The translations under genes and the position numbers were made by a program. A model generated the notes under the pieces. That model saw only the letters and a list, made by a program, of their open reading frames with translations. It was not told the origin of the DNA and made no database searches. Positions 23,955-35,170 of a stretch of 62,767 nt of DNA are shown one piece after another; position 1 is the first letter of the stretch, and each line of letters starts with the position of its first letter. The stretch covers positions 1-62,767 of the forward strand of contig NZ_QOAZ01000021.1 in assembly GCF_003574675.1 (NCBI RefSeq), read 5' to 3'. The DNA is from Azohydromonas sediminis (GTDB lineage: Bacteria > Pseudomonadota > Gammaproteobacteria > Burkholderiales > Burkholderiaceae_C).

Positions 23955-26315
23955 ATGGACGCTCCCCGCCGACCGCCGTCCCGCCTGCCGCCGGTGCCGC
24001 ACGCCCTGCGCGGCACCGGGCGCATCGGCGTGTTCGAGCGCGACCTGCGCACCGGCGCGGGCCGCTGGGACGCGGGCATGTTCGCGCTGCACGGGCTCGA
24101 CCCGGCGCAGGGCACGCCGTCGCTCGACGAGGCGCTGTCGTACGCCCACGAGGACGACGTCGAGCGGCTGCGCCAGTTCCACGCCCACGTGCGCGCCACG
24201 GGGCAGCCGCGCGCCGACATCCGTTTCCGCCTGCGCCGCCGCGACGGGGTCGTGCGCCACGTGCGCTCGTACGTCGACGTTCACTTCGACGACGACGGCA
24301 CGCCGGTGCTGGTGCGCGGCGTGCTGATCGACGAGACCGAGACCGCCGCCGAGGCGCAGGCCGCGCGCGAACGCAGCGCCGAGCTCGAGCGTGCCGTCGA
24401 CTTGGCCGACATCACGGTGTGGCGCATCGACCTGGCCACGATGCGGCTGCACTTCAGCACCTCGGGTGGCGCCGTGCGCGGTGCGGCGCCGCCGCCGGAC
24501 GGCGTGCCGCTCGACGAGGTGCGCGCGACGATCCACCCCGACGACCGCGCCGCCGTCGCCGCGGCGTTCGAGCAGGCCGTCCACGGCGACGCCCCGGTCG
24601 ACGTGATCGCGCGTTACCGCCGCAGCGACGGCAGCTGGCGCACGCTGCTGACCCGGCGCGTGGCCGCGCGCGACGCCGCCGGGCGCGCGACGCAGCTGCA
24701 CGGCGTGTCGATCGACCTGACCGAGCTGGTGGCCGAGCGCGAGAACGCGGCGCGGCTGGCCGAGCGGCTCGCACTGATCACCGATGCCGCCGGCATCGGG
24801 CTGTTCAGCCGCGACGTCGACACCGGCGAGATGTGGTGGAACGTGCCGAACCTCGAGCTGCACGGCCTGCTGCACGACGACGCGCCGCCGTCGTGGACCG
24901 AGTTCGTCGAGCGCTTCGTCCACCCCGACGACCGCCAGCGCGTGCTGGCCGAGGCGGCGCAGGCCGACCGCAGCGGCCGTCCGGTGCGGCACCACGACTA
25001 CCGCGTGCGCACCGCCGACGGGCGCGAGCGCTGGATCTACAGCTGGGCCGGGCGCGAGGAGCGCGACGGCCGCCGCTACGCCTTCGGCGTCAACGTCGAC
25101 GTGACCGACCGCCACGTCGCCGAGGCCGAGCGTCGCGAGCGCGAAAGGCTCGAGCAGGCCGGCCGCGCGCAGGCGGCGCTGCTGGCGCGCGTGAGCCACG
25201 AGCTGCGCACGCCGATGAACGCCGTGCTCGGCTTCGCCGACCTGCTGTCTGCCGACGCCGGCGGCGCGCTCTCGCCGGCGCAGGCCGAGCACGTCGCGCG
25301 CATCCGCCAAGCCGGGCGCCACCTGCTGTCGCTGATCGACGACCTGCTCGAACTCGCGGCCGTCGACGCCGCCGACCGCGTGCCGCAGTGGGAGGCGGTG
25401 TCGCTGGCGTCGGTGGCCGCGCAGGCGCTGCCGTGGGTCGCGACGCTGGCCGCGCAGCACGGCGTGCGCGTCGAGGCGCCGGCACGGCTGGGCGGCACGG
25501 TGCGCGCCGACGCGCGCTGGCTGCTGCAGGTCGCGAGCAACCTGCTGACCAACGCGGTCAAGTACAACCGCCGCGGCGGCTGGGTGCGGCTCGAGAGCCG
25601 CAAGCGCACGCGCGACGGCCAGCGCCAGTGCGCCGTCGTCGTGCGCGACAGCGGCCGCGGCCTGAGCGCCGAGCAGCGCGCGCGGCTGTTCCAGCCGTTC
25701 GAGCGGCTCGGCGTCGAGCGCGAAGGCATCGCCGGCAACGGCATCGGGCTGGCGATCGCGCGCCGGCTCGTCGAGCGCATGGGCGGCTCGATCGAGGTCG
25801 ACAGCACGCCCGGCGAGGGCTCCGAGTTCTGCGTCTGGCTGCCCGCGGCCCCCGCCGCGCCGAAGGCGTCGACGTCGATGCCGCCGCCGGCGGTCGACAC
25901 CGCACCCGGCGCGCTCGCGCCGCTGTCCGTGCTGTGCATCGAGGACAACGAGGTCAACCGCGCGCTGCTCGAGGGGCTGTTCGGCCTGCGGCCGCAGCTG
26001 CGGCTGCGCACCGCGGTCGACGGCGCCGACGGCCTCGCGCAGGCGTTCGCCGACCCGCCCGACGTCGTGCTGCTCGACATGCAGCTGCCCGACCTGCACG
26101 GCCACGAGGTGCTGCGACGGCTGCGCGCCGACCCGCGCACCGTCGACTGCACCGTGATAGGGCTGTCGGCCAACGTGCTGCCCGACGACATCCGCGCCGC
26201 GCTCGACGCCGGCTGCGACGACTACTGGACCAAGCCGATCGACGTCACGCGCTTCCTCACCGGCATCGACGCGCTGATCCAGCGCCGCGCCGGTGGCGCC
26301 GACACGACGCTTTGA
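23955..26315 (+). CDS. Hybrid sensor histidine kinase with three PAS domains and a receiver
   Basis: A 786-residue soluble kinase with no membrane segment. Three PAS-like domains (about 20-135, 145-265, 275-390), each with a PAS-type HPDD or HEDD motif and a PAC-like end, precede the HisKA phosphoacceptor (H near 415 in SHELRTPMNAVLGF) and the ATPase with N-box NLLTNAVKYN, DSGRGLS and GNGIGLAIARRL. A C-terminal receiver follows (from about 655) with phospho-Asp 708 in VVLLDMQLPD and the conserved KPID lysine. The output partner is not encoded nearby, so it may feed a phosphorelay. A TACACT hexamer lies 21 nt upstream. Its stop codon directly abuts that of convergent pdxH. Confidence 0.9.
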   Translation: MDAPRRPPSRLPPVPHALRGTGRIGVFERDLRTGAGRWDAGMFALHGLDPAQGTPSLDEALSYAHEDDVERLRQFHAHVRATGQPRADIRFRLRRRDGVVRHVRSYVDVHFDDDGTPVLVRGVLIDETETAAEAQAARERSAELERAVDLADITVWRIDLATMRLHFSTSGGAVRGAAPPPDGVPLDEVRATIHPDDRAAVAAAFEQAVHGDAPVDVIARYRRSDGSWRTLLTRRVAARDAAGRATQLHGVSIDLTELVAERENAARLAERLALITDAAGIGLFSRDVDTGEMWWNVPNLELHGLLHDDAPPSWTEFVERFVHPDDRQRVLAEAAQADRSGRPVRHHDYRVRTADGRERWIYSWAGREERDGRRYAFGVNVDVTDRHVAEAERRERERLEQAGRAQAALLARVSHELRTPMNAVLGFADLLSADAGGALSPAQAEHVARIRQAGRHLLSLIDDLLELAAVDAADRVPQWEAVSLASVAAQALPWVATLAAQHGVRVEAPARLGGTVRADARWLLQVASNLLTNAVKYNRRGGWVRLESRKRTRDGQRQCAVVVRDSGRGLSAEQRARLFQPFERLGVEREGIAGNGIGLAIARRLVERMGGSIEVDSTPGEGSEFCVWLPAAPAAPKASTSMPPPAVDTAPGALAPLSVLCIEDNEVNRALLEGLFGLRPQLRLRTAVDGADGLAQAFADPPDVVLLDMQLPDLHGHEVLRRLRADPRTVDCTVIGLSANVLPDDIRAALDAGCDDYWTKPIDVTRFLTGIDALIQRRAGGADTTL

Positions 26316-26954
26316 TCAGGGCGCCAGGCGCTCGCGCACCCAGGTCTCGCCGTCGCGACGGTAGCGCAGCCGGTCGTGCAGCCGGCTCTTGCGGCCCTGC
26401 CAGAACTCCCACGCGTCGGGCACCAGCCGGAAGCCGCCCCAGTGCGGCGGGCGCGGCGGGTGCAACGCGAAGCGCGCCGCGTACTTCGCCGCGTTGGCCA
26501 CCAGCACCGCGCGCGACGCGATGACCTGGCTCTGCGGCGAGGCCCACGCACCGATGCGCGAATCGAGCGGGCGGCTGGCGAAGTAGGCGTCGGACTCCTC
26601 GGCGCTCGTCTTCTCGACGCGGCCCTCGATGCGCACGACGCGCTCGAGCTCGACCCAGTGGAATTGCAGCGCGGCATAGGGATTGACAGCGAGCTCGCGC
26701 CCCTTGCGGCTTTCGTAGTTCGTGTACCAGACGATGCCGCGCTCGTCGTAGCCCTTGATCAGCACGACGCGCGTCGACGGCCGGCCGTCGGCGCCGACGG
26801 TGGCCAGCGTCATCGCGTTGGGCTCGGGCAGTTCGCCCTCGATGGCCTGCGTCAGCCAGAGGTGGAACTGGGCCAGCGGGTCGTGCAGCGCGCTCGACTC
26901 GTCGAGCTCGGCCTTCTCGTAGCTCTTGCGCAGTTCGGCGATGCGGGGGTTCAT
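26316..26954 (-). CDS. pdxH: Pyridoxamine/pyridoxine 5'-phosphate oxidase
   Basis: A 212-residue FMN enzyme, usual length, beginning [20 protein letters not shown]. Family motifs are [55 protein letters not shown] and the C-terminal RLRYRR...W.RERLAP. It makes pyridoxal 5'-phosphate, the cofactor of glyA elsewhere in the window. A TATCCT hexamer ends 6 nt before the start at 26954. Confidence 0.95.
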   Translation of the reverse strand: MNPRIAELRKSYEKAELDESSALHDPLAQFHLWLTQAIEGELPEPNAMTLATVGADGRPSTRVVLIKGYDERGIVWYTNYESRKGRELAVNPYAALQFHWVELERVVRIEGRVEKTSAEESDAYFASRPLDSRIGAWASPQSQVIASRAVLVANAAKYAARFALHPPRPPHWGGFRLVPDAWEFWQGRKSRLHDRLRYRRDGETWVRERLAP

Positions 26955-26960
26955 GCGAAG

Positions 26961-26966
26961 AGGATA
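26961..26966 (-). promoter_or_regulatory. -10-like TATCCT 6 nt before pdxH
   Basis: On the minus strand TATCCT is followed by CTTCGC and the ATG, predicting a leaderless pdxH transcript. Confidence 0.5.
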
Positions 26967-27122
26967 CCCGCCCGCGCGTGGCCATCCCCCCGACGGGGTA
27001 CGCCGTTGCGCGTACGGAGTGGGCCTTAGGTACAGGTCCGGGTTCCGTCGGCAGCACATGACGGCGATCCTCGGTGCAGCGGGCGGGCGCCCACGCGCTG
27101 CCCGCCCGAAGCCCGCAACGCC

Positions 27123-27713
27123 ATGTCGCCGTCCCGACCCTTTGTCGTCGTCCTCGCTGCCGGTGGCGGTGCGCGGGCCTTCGGGCTCGTGCCGGCGGTG
27201 CTGGCCACGACGATCGAGCACGCGCTCGCGAGCCTGCTGCCGGTGGTCGTCGTCACGACGCTGGCGCACGCGCCGCAGGTGCGCGCGCACCCCGCCGTGC
27301 ACGACGTCGTCGTGCTGAGCGACGACGACGCCGCACGCGGGCTCGGCCGCACGATCGCTGCCGGCGTGGCCGCGTGCGCCGATGCGCGCGGCTGGGTGTT
27401 GCTGCCGGCCGAGATGCCACTCGTGCAGCCGTCGACGATCGCCGCCGTCGCGCGCGCGCTCGACGAGCATCCGGTGGCCTACGCGCAGCACGCCGGCCGG
27501 CCCGGGCAGCCGGTGGGCTTCGCCGCCGAGCTGTACTCGGAGCTCGTCGTGCTCGACGGTGCCGCCGGTGCGCGCCGCCTCGTCGCACGCTACCCATCGA
27601 TGGGCGTCGATGTCGACGACCCCGGCACGCTGCGCGAGGCCGGACCGGTCGATGCGATGTCGCTGCTGCGCACCGCCGCCGGCGGCACCGCGGTGACGAG
27701 CGCATCGCGTTAG
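27123..27713 (+). CDS. MobA/MocA-like nucleotidyltransferase with degenerate active site
   Basis: A 196-residue protein with the fold signature of NTP-transferase (MobA-like) proteins: [14 protein letters not shown] at the N-terminus, a later acid-MP motif (LLPAEMPLV), [14 protein letters not shown] and DVDDPGTL. In active enzymes the first loop reads LAAGxSxRxGxxK and the second DMP; here the lysine is absent and the aspartate is replaced by the AE of AEMP. It may therefore be inactive or use a different substrate. It is a short single gene, convergent with the ChaC-like gene; no molybdopterin gene is in the window. Confidence 0.7.
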   Translation: MSPSRPFVVVLAAGGGARAFGLVPAVLATTIEHALASLLPVVVVTTLAHAPQVRAHPAVHDVVVLSDDDAARGLGRTIAAGVAACADARGWVLLPAEMPLVQPSTIAAVARALDEHPVAYAQHAGRPGQPVGFAAELYSELVVLDGAAGARRLVARYPSMGVDVDDPGTLREAGPVDAMSLLRTAAGGTAVTSASR

Positions 27714-27726
27714 CGGCGCGCTGCGT

Positions 27727-28332
27727 TCAGTCGAGCAGCCGGTGGCGGCGCGCGAGCGCCACCAGCCGCTCGATCTCGCGGTCGGCGATGCCGTGGTGGC
27801 GCAGCGCCTGCGCGGTGCGCACCAGGTAGTCGAGCGTCGTGCCGTAGCGCCCGCGCGCCTCGCGCAGGATCTCGACGAGCGCGTCGTCGGCGAGCGGGCC
27901 GGTGTAGCTCGGGCTGCGCCGGCTGAGCGTGAACGCCAGCGCGCGCACCGGACCCTGCGGCGTGCGGCACTCGAGCCAGCGCGGCTCGTAGACGCCGGTG
28001 GGCATCTCGCGCGCCCACAGCCGCTCGAGTTCGTCGTGCGCGCGGTGGGCGTCGATGCGGTAGACCAGGCCGCGGCACGCGCCGCCCGACAGCAGCGCGA
28101 ACACCAGCCCCGGGCGCTCGGGCGTGCCGCGGTTGATGCGCGAGACCATGCGCAGCGCGCGGTGATAGCCGTGCACGAACGCCGGGCGCTGCTCGTCGGG
28201 CTCGAACTCGGGGCGCCAGATCAGCGACGCGTAGCCGAACACCCACAGGTCGCCGCGCCCGCCCCACTGCGCGCGCACGTGGTGCAGCAGGTGCTGCGGG
28301 TCGCGATGGACGGTGGGTGGCTGGGGGGTCAT
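27727..28332 (-). CDS. ChaC-like gamma-glutamylcyclotransferase
   Basis: A 201-residue protein with the hallmark [19 protein letters not shown], followed by [33 protein letters not shown] and [13 protein letters not shown]. ChaC-type enzymes split glutathione into 5-oxoproline and Cys-Gly. The catalytic glutamate expected after the GLVYRI strand is probably the one in the [12 protein letters not shown] region. The start at 28332 gives [13 protein letters not shown]; upstream in-frame codons exist but overlap the edd promoter zone. It is transcribed divergently from edd. Confidence 0.85.
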   Translation of the reverse strand: MTPQPPTVHRDPQHLLHHVRAQWGGRGDLWVFGYASLIWRPEFEPDEQRPAFVHGYHRALRMVSRINRGTPERPGLVFALLSGGACRGLVYRIDAHRAHDELERLWAREMPTGVYEPRWLECRTPQGPVRALAFTLSRRSPSYTGPLADDALVEILREARGRYGTTLDYLVRTAQALRHHGIADREIERLVALARRHRLLD

Positions 28333-28394
28333 CGGAACCGGGACGCGTCTGGCAATGATCTCAGCGCGCGAGCCTGCGTTTGCGTGCACAGCGT

Positions 28395-28439
28395 TTGACG
28401 ATGTAACTCGGTTACCACAGAATCGCCACACCGGTTACA
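28395..28439 (+). promoter_or_regulatory. edd promoter with palindromic operator in the spacer
   Basis: TTGACG (28395-28400) and CAGAAT (28418-28423) are 17 nt apart. Inside the spacer lies the perfect inverted repeat GTAAC-TCG-GTTAC (28403-28415), and a related half-site CCGGTTACA (28431-28439) falls at the predicted start point. This geometry suits a repressor that responds to gluconate or an Entner-Doudoroff intermediate; which family is not known. Confidence 0.6.
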
Positions 28440-28481
28440 GGCGGCCGCCGGCCGCCGTGCCGCGCCTCCGGAGAGCCCCCG

Positions 28482-30305
<1,824 letters not shown>

Positions 30306-30316
30306 GCACGGGGCCG

Positions 30317-30940
30317 ATGGACCCGCTCGAGCTCGCCGGCCACGGCCCGGTGATTCCCGTCATCGTGCTGCAGCGCGTCGCCGACGCGGTGCCGCTGGCG
30401 CGTGCGCTCGTGGCCGGCGGCGTGCGCGTGCTCGAGGTGACGCTGCGCACGCCGGCGGCGCTGGCGTGCATCGAGGCGATCGCGCGCGAGGTGCCCGACG
30501 CGATCGTCGGTGCCGGCACGGTGCGCAGCGCCGCCGACGCGCGCGCGGCGCGCGATGCCGGCGCACGCTTTGCCGTCAGCCCCGGCTACACCGGCGAGGT
30601 CGGCGCCGCGTGCCGCGACGCGGGCCTGCCGCTGCTGCCCGGCGTGGCCACCGCGAGCGAGGTGATGCGCGCGCAGGCCGACGGCTACTCGTTCCTCAAG
30701 TTCTTCCCCGCGACCGCGGCCGGCGGCATCCCGATGCTGCGGGCGCTGTCCGGCCCGTTTCCCGACGTCGCGTTCTGCCCGACCGGCGGCATCACGGCCG
30801 AGACGGCGCCGCAGTTCCTCGTGCTGTCCAACGTGCGGGTCGTCGGCGGCTCGTGGCTGACGCCGGCCGACGCGCTGGACGCCGGCGACTGGCCGCGCAT
30901 CACGGCACTCGCGCGCGAGGCGGCGGCGCTGCGCGGTTGA
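30317..30940 (+). CDS. eda: 2-dehydro-3-deoxy-6-phosphogluconate aldolase
   Basis: A 207-residue class I aldolase that splits the product of Edd into pyruvate and glyceraldehyde 3-phosphate. The catalytic Glu is in [14 protein letters not shown], the Schiff-base Lys in [14 protein letters not shown], and a phosphate loop in [13 protein letters not shown]. The usual start [18 protein letters not shown] is at 30317; earlier in-frame codons are less likely. It shares the edd promoter. Confidence 0.95.
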   Translation: MDPLELAGHGPVIPVIVLQRVADAVPLARALVAGGVRVLEVTLRTPAALACIEAIAREVPDAIVGAGTVRSAADARAARDAGARFAVSPGYTGEVGAACRDAGLPLLPGVATASEVMRAQADGYSFLKFFPATAAGGIPMLRALSGPFPDVAFCPTGGITAETAPQFLVLSNVRVVGGSWLTPADALDAGDWPRITALAREAAALRG

Positions 30941-30952
30941 CGCGCCGCGCGC

Positions 30953-31798
30953 TCAGCGCGCGTCGGCCATCGCCTCGCCCATGCGGATCGGGCGGCCCGG
31001 CGCCCACTGCGGGTTGAACGCGAGCGGCCCCGGCGGCAGCAGCACCACGACGGTCGAGCCGAGCAGGAAGCGGCCCATCTCGTCGCCCTGGCGCAGCCGC
31101 GGCGCGTCGTCGCCGTAGGTCCAGCGCCGCACGGTGCCCGGGCGCGGCGGGTTGACGACGCCGTGCCAGACGGTGGCCATGCTGCCGACGACCGTCGCGC
31201 CGACCAGCACCATCACGAACGGCCCCGTCGCGCCGTCGAAAACGCACACGACGCGCTCGTTGCGAGCGAACAGCCCCGGCAGCGCGCGCGCCGTCGTCGG
31301 GTTGACCGAGTACAGCGACCCCGGCACGTGCGTCATCGCCCGCAGCCGGCCGTCGGCCGGCATGTGGATGCGGTGGTAGTCCTTCGGGCTCAGGTACAGC
31401 GTCGCGAAGTGGCCGCCGTGGAAGCGCCGCGCCAGCGCGGCGTCGCCGCCGAGCAGCGCGGTGGCGGTGTAGTCGTGGCCCTTGGCCTGCACGAGGCGCT
31501 CGCCGTCGAGCGCGCCGAACTGGCTGATCGCGCCGTCGACCGGGCAGATCCACGCTGCATCGGCGAGTGGCCGCACGCCGGGCTTCAGCGCGCGCGTGAA
31601 GAACGCGTTGAACGTGCGGTACGCCGCCGCATCCGGCTCGGCCGCCTCGGTCAGGTCGACGCCGTAGCGGCGCACGAACCAGCGGATCACGGCCGTCGTC
31701 GCCGCGCCGGCCTCGGCGTCGGCCAGGCGGCCCATCAGTCGCGTGAGCGCGAGCTTGGGCAGCAGGTGCTGGGCGAGAACGGCGAGGCGGTCGGACAT
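30953..31798 (-). CDS. psd: Phosphatidylserine decarboxylase proenzyme
   Basis: A 281-residue membrane-associated enzyme making phosphatidylethanolamine. It is made as a proenzyme that cuts itself at the LGST motif, seen here as GRFLLGSTVVVLLPPG near the C-terminus; the new N-terminal Ser becomes the pyruvoyl group. Other landmarks are TFNAFFTRALKPGVRP, CPVDGAISQFG and YLSPKDYHRIHMPADG. The start at 31798 matches the usual N-terminus (MSDRLAVLAQHLLPKLALTRLMG). It converges on eda with 12 nt between the stops. Confidence 0.95.
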   Translation of the reverse strand: MSDRLAVLAQHLLPKLALTRLMGRLADAEAGAATTAVIRWFVRRYGVDLTEAAEPDAAAYRTFNAFFTRALKPGVRPLADAAWICPVDGAISQFGALDGERLVQAKGHDYTATALLGGDAALARRFHGGHFATLYLSPKDYHRIHMPADGRLRAMTHVPGSLYSVNPTTARALPGLFARNERVVCVFDGATGPFVMVLVGATVVGSMATVWHGVVNPPRPGTVRRWTYGDDAPRLRQGDEMGRFLLGSTVVVLLPPGPLAFNPQWAPGRPIRMGEAMADAR

Positions 31799-31904
31799 CG
31801 CGGGCAGTCGGTGGGGTGCGCGCGGCGCGCAACGCCGCCGCCGGCAAGGCCGCGCAGTGTATCGGCGCGCCGATGCACCGCCACCGGCGCCGCGGCCGCG
31901 CACC

Positions 31905-31910
31905 GACAAT
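31905..31910 (+). promoter_or_regulatory. -10-like GACAAT 6 nt before the alpha/beta hydrolase gene
   Basis: GACAAT is followed by GCCCGC and the ATG at 31917. No ribosome-binding site is seen, so a leaderless start is likely. Confidence 0.5.
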
Positions 31911-31916
31911 GCCCGC

Positions 31917-32891
31917 ATGGGACGCAGCGGCGCCGTCGTCGGGGTCGCGCTGCTCGCCGCGGCGCTGGGTGCGCTCTGGCTGGCCGGCGAGTACCGGCGC
32001 GACCTGCGCGAGCAGCACGCCCGCGTGGCCAGCGGCAGCCGCGTCGTCGCGACCGCCTGCGGGGCGGTCGAGGTCGCCGAGGCCGGCCCCGCCGACGGCG
32101 CACCGCTGCTCGTGATCCACGGCAGCGGCGGCGGCTTCGACCAGGGGCTCACGCTCGGCGCCGACTACGCCGCGCTGGGCTATCGCGTGATCGCGCCGTC
32201 GCGCTTCGGCTACCTGCGCACGCCGATGCCCGCTGACCCCTCGGGCGAGCACCAGGCCGACCACCTCGCGTGCCTGCTCGACGCGCTCGGGGTGCGCGCG
32301 GCGGCCGTGATGGGCGTGTCGGCCGGCGCCGTTTCGGCGCTGCACTTCGCGCTGCGCCACCCGCAGCGCACGCGCGCACTGGTGCTGATGGTGCCCGCCG
32401 TCTACCGCCCCGACCCGGCGGTGCCGATGCCCCACTGGGCGCTGGCCGCGCTCGACGCCGTGATCGGCGCCGACGCCCCGTTTTGGCTGCTCGCGCGCTT
32501 CGCGCCCGACGTCGTGCGCCGCCTCGTGCTCGCGACGCCGCCGGCCGTCTACCACGCCGCCGATGCCAACGAGCGAGGCCGCGCCGACACCGTGCTGCAC
32601 CAGATCCTGCCGGTCAGCGCGCGGCGCCTGGGCCTGCTCAACGACTCGCGGCTGACCACCGGCGCCGCGCGCGTCGCGCTCGAGGCGATCGGTGCGCCGA
32701 CGCTGGCCATCAGCGCGCGTGACGACGGCTTCGGTACCTTCGAGTCGGCGCGCTACAGCGCGGCGCACATCCCCGGCGCGCGCTTCGTCGGCTTCGAGCG
32801 CGGCGGCCACCTGCTGCTGGGCCACCAGCGCGAGGTCGTCGCTGCCGTGCACGCGCTGCTGCGCGCCGCCGACGACAATGCCAACCCATGA
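31917..32891 (+). CDS. Alpha/beta hydrolase with N-terminal membrane segment
   Basis: A 324-residue protein with a membrane anchor or signal (VVGVALLAAALGALWLAG, about residues 6-23) and an alpha/beta hydrolase core. The oxyanion region is LLVIHGSGGGFDQG, the nucleophile elbow VMGVSAGAVSAL, and the late acid/His pair lies in SARDDGFGTFES and FERGGHLLLGHQ. Substrate unknown. The stop overlaps the start of the next gene (ATGA), so it is probably cotranscribed with the GMC oxidoreductase gene. Confidence 0.85.
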   Translation: MGRSGAVVGVALLAAALGALWLAGEYRRDLREQHARVASGSRVVATACGAVEVAEAGPADGAPLLVIHGSGGGFDQGLTLGADYAALGYRVIAPSRFGYLRTPMPADPSGEHQADHLACLLDALGVRAAAVMGVSAGAVSALHFALRHPQRTRALVLMVPAVYRPDPAVPMPHWALAALDAVIGADAPFWLLARFAPDVVRRLVLATPPAVYHAADANERGRADTVLHQILPVSARRLGLLNDSRLTTGAARVALEAIGAPTLAISARDDGFGTFESARYSAAHIPGARFVGFERGGHLLLGHQREVVAAVHALLRAADDNANP

Positions 32892-34570
32892 GCCCTTCCC
32901 CGAGCGACCTCACGTTCGACCACCTCGTGATCGGTGCCGGCACCGCCGGCTGCCTGCTCGCCAACCGGCTGAGCGCCGACCCCGCCAAGCGTGTGCTGCT
33001 GCTCGAAGCCGGCGGCAAGGACGACTATCCCTGGATCCACATCCCGGTCGGCTACCTGTACTGCATCGGCAACCCGCGCACCGACTGGTGTTACCACACC
33101 GAGCCCGACGCCGGGCTCAACGGCCGCCGGCTGCGCTACCCGCGCGGGCGCACGCTGGGCGGCTGCTCGAGCATCAACGGCATGATCTACATGCGCGGCC
33201 AGCGGCGCGACTACGACGGCTGGGCCGCGCTGACGGGCGACGACGCGTGGACGTGGGCGAACTGCCTGCCCGACTTCGTCGCGCACGAAGACCACTGGCG
33301 GCTCGATGCCGGCGGCGACGGCGAGCGCGACCCCGCGTTCGCCGCGCTGCACGGCCACGGCCGCCGCGGCAGCACCGGCGAGTGGCGCGTCGACCGCCAG
33401 CGGCTGCGCTGGGACGTGCTCGACGCCTTCGCGCTCGCGGCGCAGCAGGCGGGCATCCCGCCCACGCGCGACTTCAACGGCGGCGACAACGAGGGCGTCG
33501 CCTACTTCGAGGTCAACCAGAAGGGGGGCTGGCGCTGGAACGCGGCGAAGGCCTTCCTGCGCCCGGTGCGGCACCGCAAGAACCTCACCGTGTGGACTGG
33601 CGCGCGCGTGCCGCACCTGCTGCTCGAGCGCGACGCCGACGGCGCGCTGCGCTGCACCGGCGCACGCGTCGTGCGCGACGGCCACGCGGTCGAGGTGCGT
33701 GCGCGCGGCGAAGTTATCCTCGCGGCCGGCAGCATCGGCTCGGTGCAGATCCTGCAGCTGTCGGGCATCGGGCCGGCACCGCTGCTGCAGTCGCTGGGCA
33801 TCGCCGTCGCGCACGATCTGCCCGGCGTCGGTGAGAACCTGCAGGACCACCTGCAGATCCGCGCGGTCTACAAGGTGCACGGCGCGCGCACGCTCAACAC
33901 GCTGGCGCACTCGGGGTGGGGCAAGGTGCGCATGGCGCTCGAGTACGCGCTGTGGCGCACCGGCCCGCTGAGCATGTCGCCGAGCCAGCTCGGTGCCTTC
34001 ACGCGCAGCGACGCGCAGCAGCCGTGGCCCAACATCGAGTACCACGTGCAGCCGCTGTCGCTCGATGCGTTCGGCGAGCCGCTGCACCGCTTCGACGCGA
34101 TCACCGCGAGCGTGTGCAACCTGAACCCGACCAGCCGCGGCCACGTGCGCATCAAGACGCCGCGCTTCGAGGACGCGCCGGCGATCGCGCCGAACTACCT
34201 GAGCACCGACGCCGACCGGCGCGTGGCCGCCGACAGCCTGCGAGTGACGCGGCGCATCGTCGCGCAGCCGGCGATGCAGCGCTTTCGCCCCGAGGAGTTC
34301 AGGCCGGGCGTGCAGTACCAGAGCGACGACGAGCTCGCGCGGCTGGCCGGCGACATCGCGAGCACGATCTTCCACCCGGTGGGCACGACGCGCATGGGCC
34401 GCGCCGACGACCCGCTGGCCGTCGTCGATCCGCACCTGCGCGTGCGCGGCGTGCGTGCGCTGCGCGTCGTCGACGCCGGCGTGATGCCCACGATCACGAG
34501 CGGCAACACCAACAGCCCGACGCTGATGATCGCCGAGAAGGCCGCGCGCTGGATCGCCGCCGGCGTCTGA
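32888..34570 (+). CDS. GMC family oxidoreductase (choline dehydrogenase-like)
   Basis: A 560-residue FAD enzyme. The N-terminal Rossmann motif is VIGAGTAGCLLANRLS, followed by the GMC signature YPRGRTLGGCSSINGMIYMRGQ; the C-terminal FHPVGTTRMG and VVDAGVMPTITSGNTNSPTLMIAEKAA carry the catalytic His and the His/Asn position. It oxidises an alcohol; whether choline or another substrate cannot be told, because homologues are very diverse. It overlaps the upstream hydrolase gene by four bases, which suggests a linked pathway. Confidence 0.9.
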   Translation: MSPSPSDLTFDHLVIGAGTAGCLLANRLSADPAKRVLLLEAGGKDDYPWIHIPVGYLYCIGNPRTDWCYHTEPDAGLNGRRLRYPRGRTLGGCSSINGMIYMRGQRRDYDGWAALTGDDAWTWANCLPDFVAHEDHWRLDAGGDGERDPAFAALHGHGRRGSTGEWRVDRQRLRWDVLDAFALAAQQAGIPPTRDFNGGDNEGVAYFEVNQKGGWRWNAAKAFLRPVRHRKNLTVWTGARVPHLLLERDADGALRCTGARVVRDGHAVEVRARGEVILAAGSIGSVQILQLSGIGPAPLLQSLGIAVAHDLPGVGENLQDHLQIRAVYKVHGARTLNTLAHSGWGKVRMALEYALWRTGPLSMSPSQLGAFTRSDAQQPWPNIEYHVQPLSLDAFGEPLHRFDAITASVCNLNPTSRGHVRIKTPRFEDAPAIAPNYLSTDADRRVAADSLRVTRRIVAQPAMQRFRPEEFRPGVQYQSDDELARLAGDIASTIFHPVGTTRMGRADDPLAVVDPHLRVRGVRALRVVDAGVMPTITSGNTNSPTLMIAEKAARWIAAGV

Positions 34571-34714
34571 CGGCCACCGCCGTCAGACCCGCGCGGCGTG
34601 CGCGGCCCTTGCCGCCTCGAGCGCGTGCCGCCACGCCAGCGCGCCTGAGACGATGCAGGCGGCGGTGTCGAGCCCCGGCGCGCGCAGCACGTCGGCCGGT
34701 GTCGGCGCCGCGGG

Positions 34715-35044
34715 TCAGTGGCATGGCGCCGGGCCGAGCTGCAGCCGCGCGACCGCGGCGGCCAGATGCGCGCGCACGCGCCGCGCCGCGCGCGCGAGTG
34801 CCGGCAGCGTGCGCGCCGCGACGGCGGTGGGCTCGGCGCGCAGGCATTGCAGCCGCGCGGCAGCCAGCGCCTCGACGACGACGCGGCCGCTGCCCAGCGC
34901 GACCTCGTCGCCGGCGTCCAGTACGGTGTCGGCCGCGTCGCGCTCATGCGTGAGCCACAGGCGGCCGCACAGCACGCGCAGGCGCTGGCGCGCGGCGCGG
35001 TCGACGACCAGCAGCTGGCCGGCGCCGAGTTCGATCGTGTCCAT
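34715..35044 (-). CDS. DUF2917 family protein
   Basis: A 109-residue protein starting MDTIELGAGQLLVVDRAARQRLRVLCGRLWLTHERDAADTVLDAGDEVALGSGRVVVEAL; the pattern of a short cupin-like beta domain with RLWLT is typical of DUF2917. Function unknown in the family. The start 35044 has GGAG at the right distance; ATG at 35056 is possible. The C-terminal 35 residues are Ala/Arg rich. It is divergent from a LysR-type gene across a 126-bp shared region, the classic layout for a regulator and its target. Confidence 0.75.
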   Translation of the reverse strand: MDTIELGAGQLLVVDRAARQRLRVLCGRLWLTHERDAADTVLDAGDEVALGSGRVVVEALAAARLQCLRAEPTAVAARTLPALARAARRVRAHLAAAVARLQLGPAPCH

Positions 35045-35135
35045 CGCGTTCTCCATTCGTTGCGTGCATCGGTGAGTGACGCACGCAGGCATTCAACGAC
35101 GAAGACATCGGCGCCGACAAACGAAAAGAATGCAG

Positions 35136-35164
35136 TTGATGCATGCGTCTCGTGCATGTATCGT
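35136..35164 (+). promoter_or_regulatory. Promoter of the LysR gene, leaderless type
   Basis: TTGATG (35136-35141) and TATCGT (35159-35164) are 17 nt apart, and TATCGT ends exactly 6 nt before the ATG at 35171. Two TGCATG motifs 7 bp apart lie in the spacer and may be an operator for the LysR protein. Confidence 0.6.
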
Positions 35165-35170
35165 CCGGCG

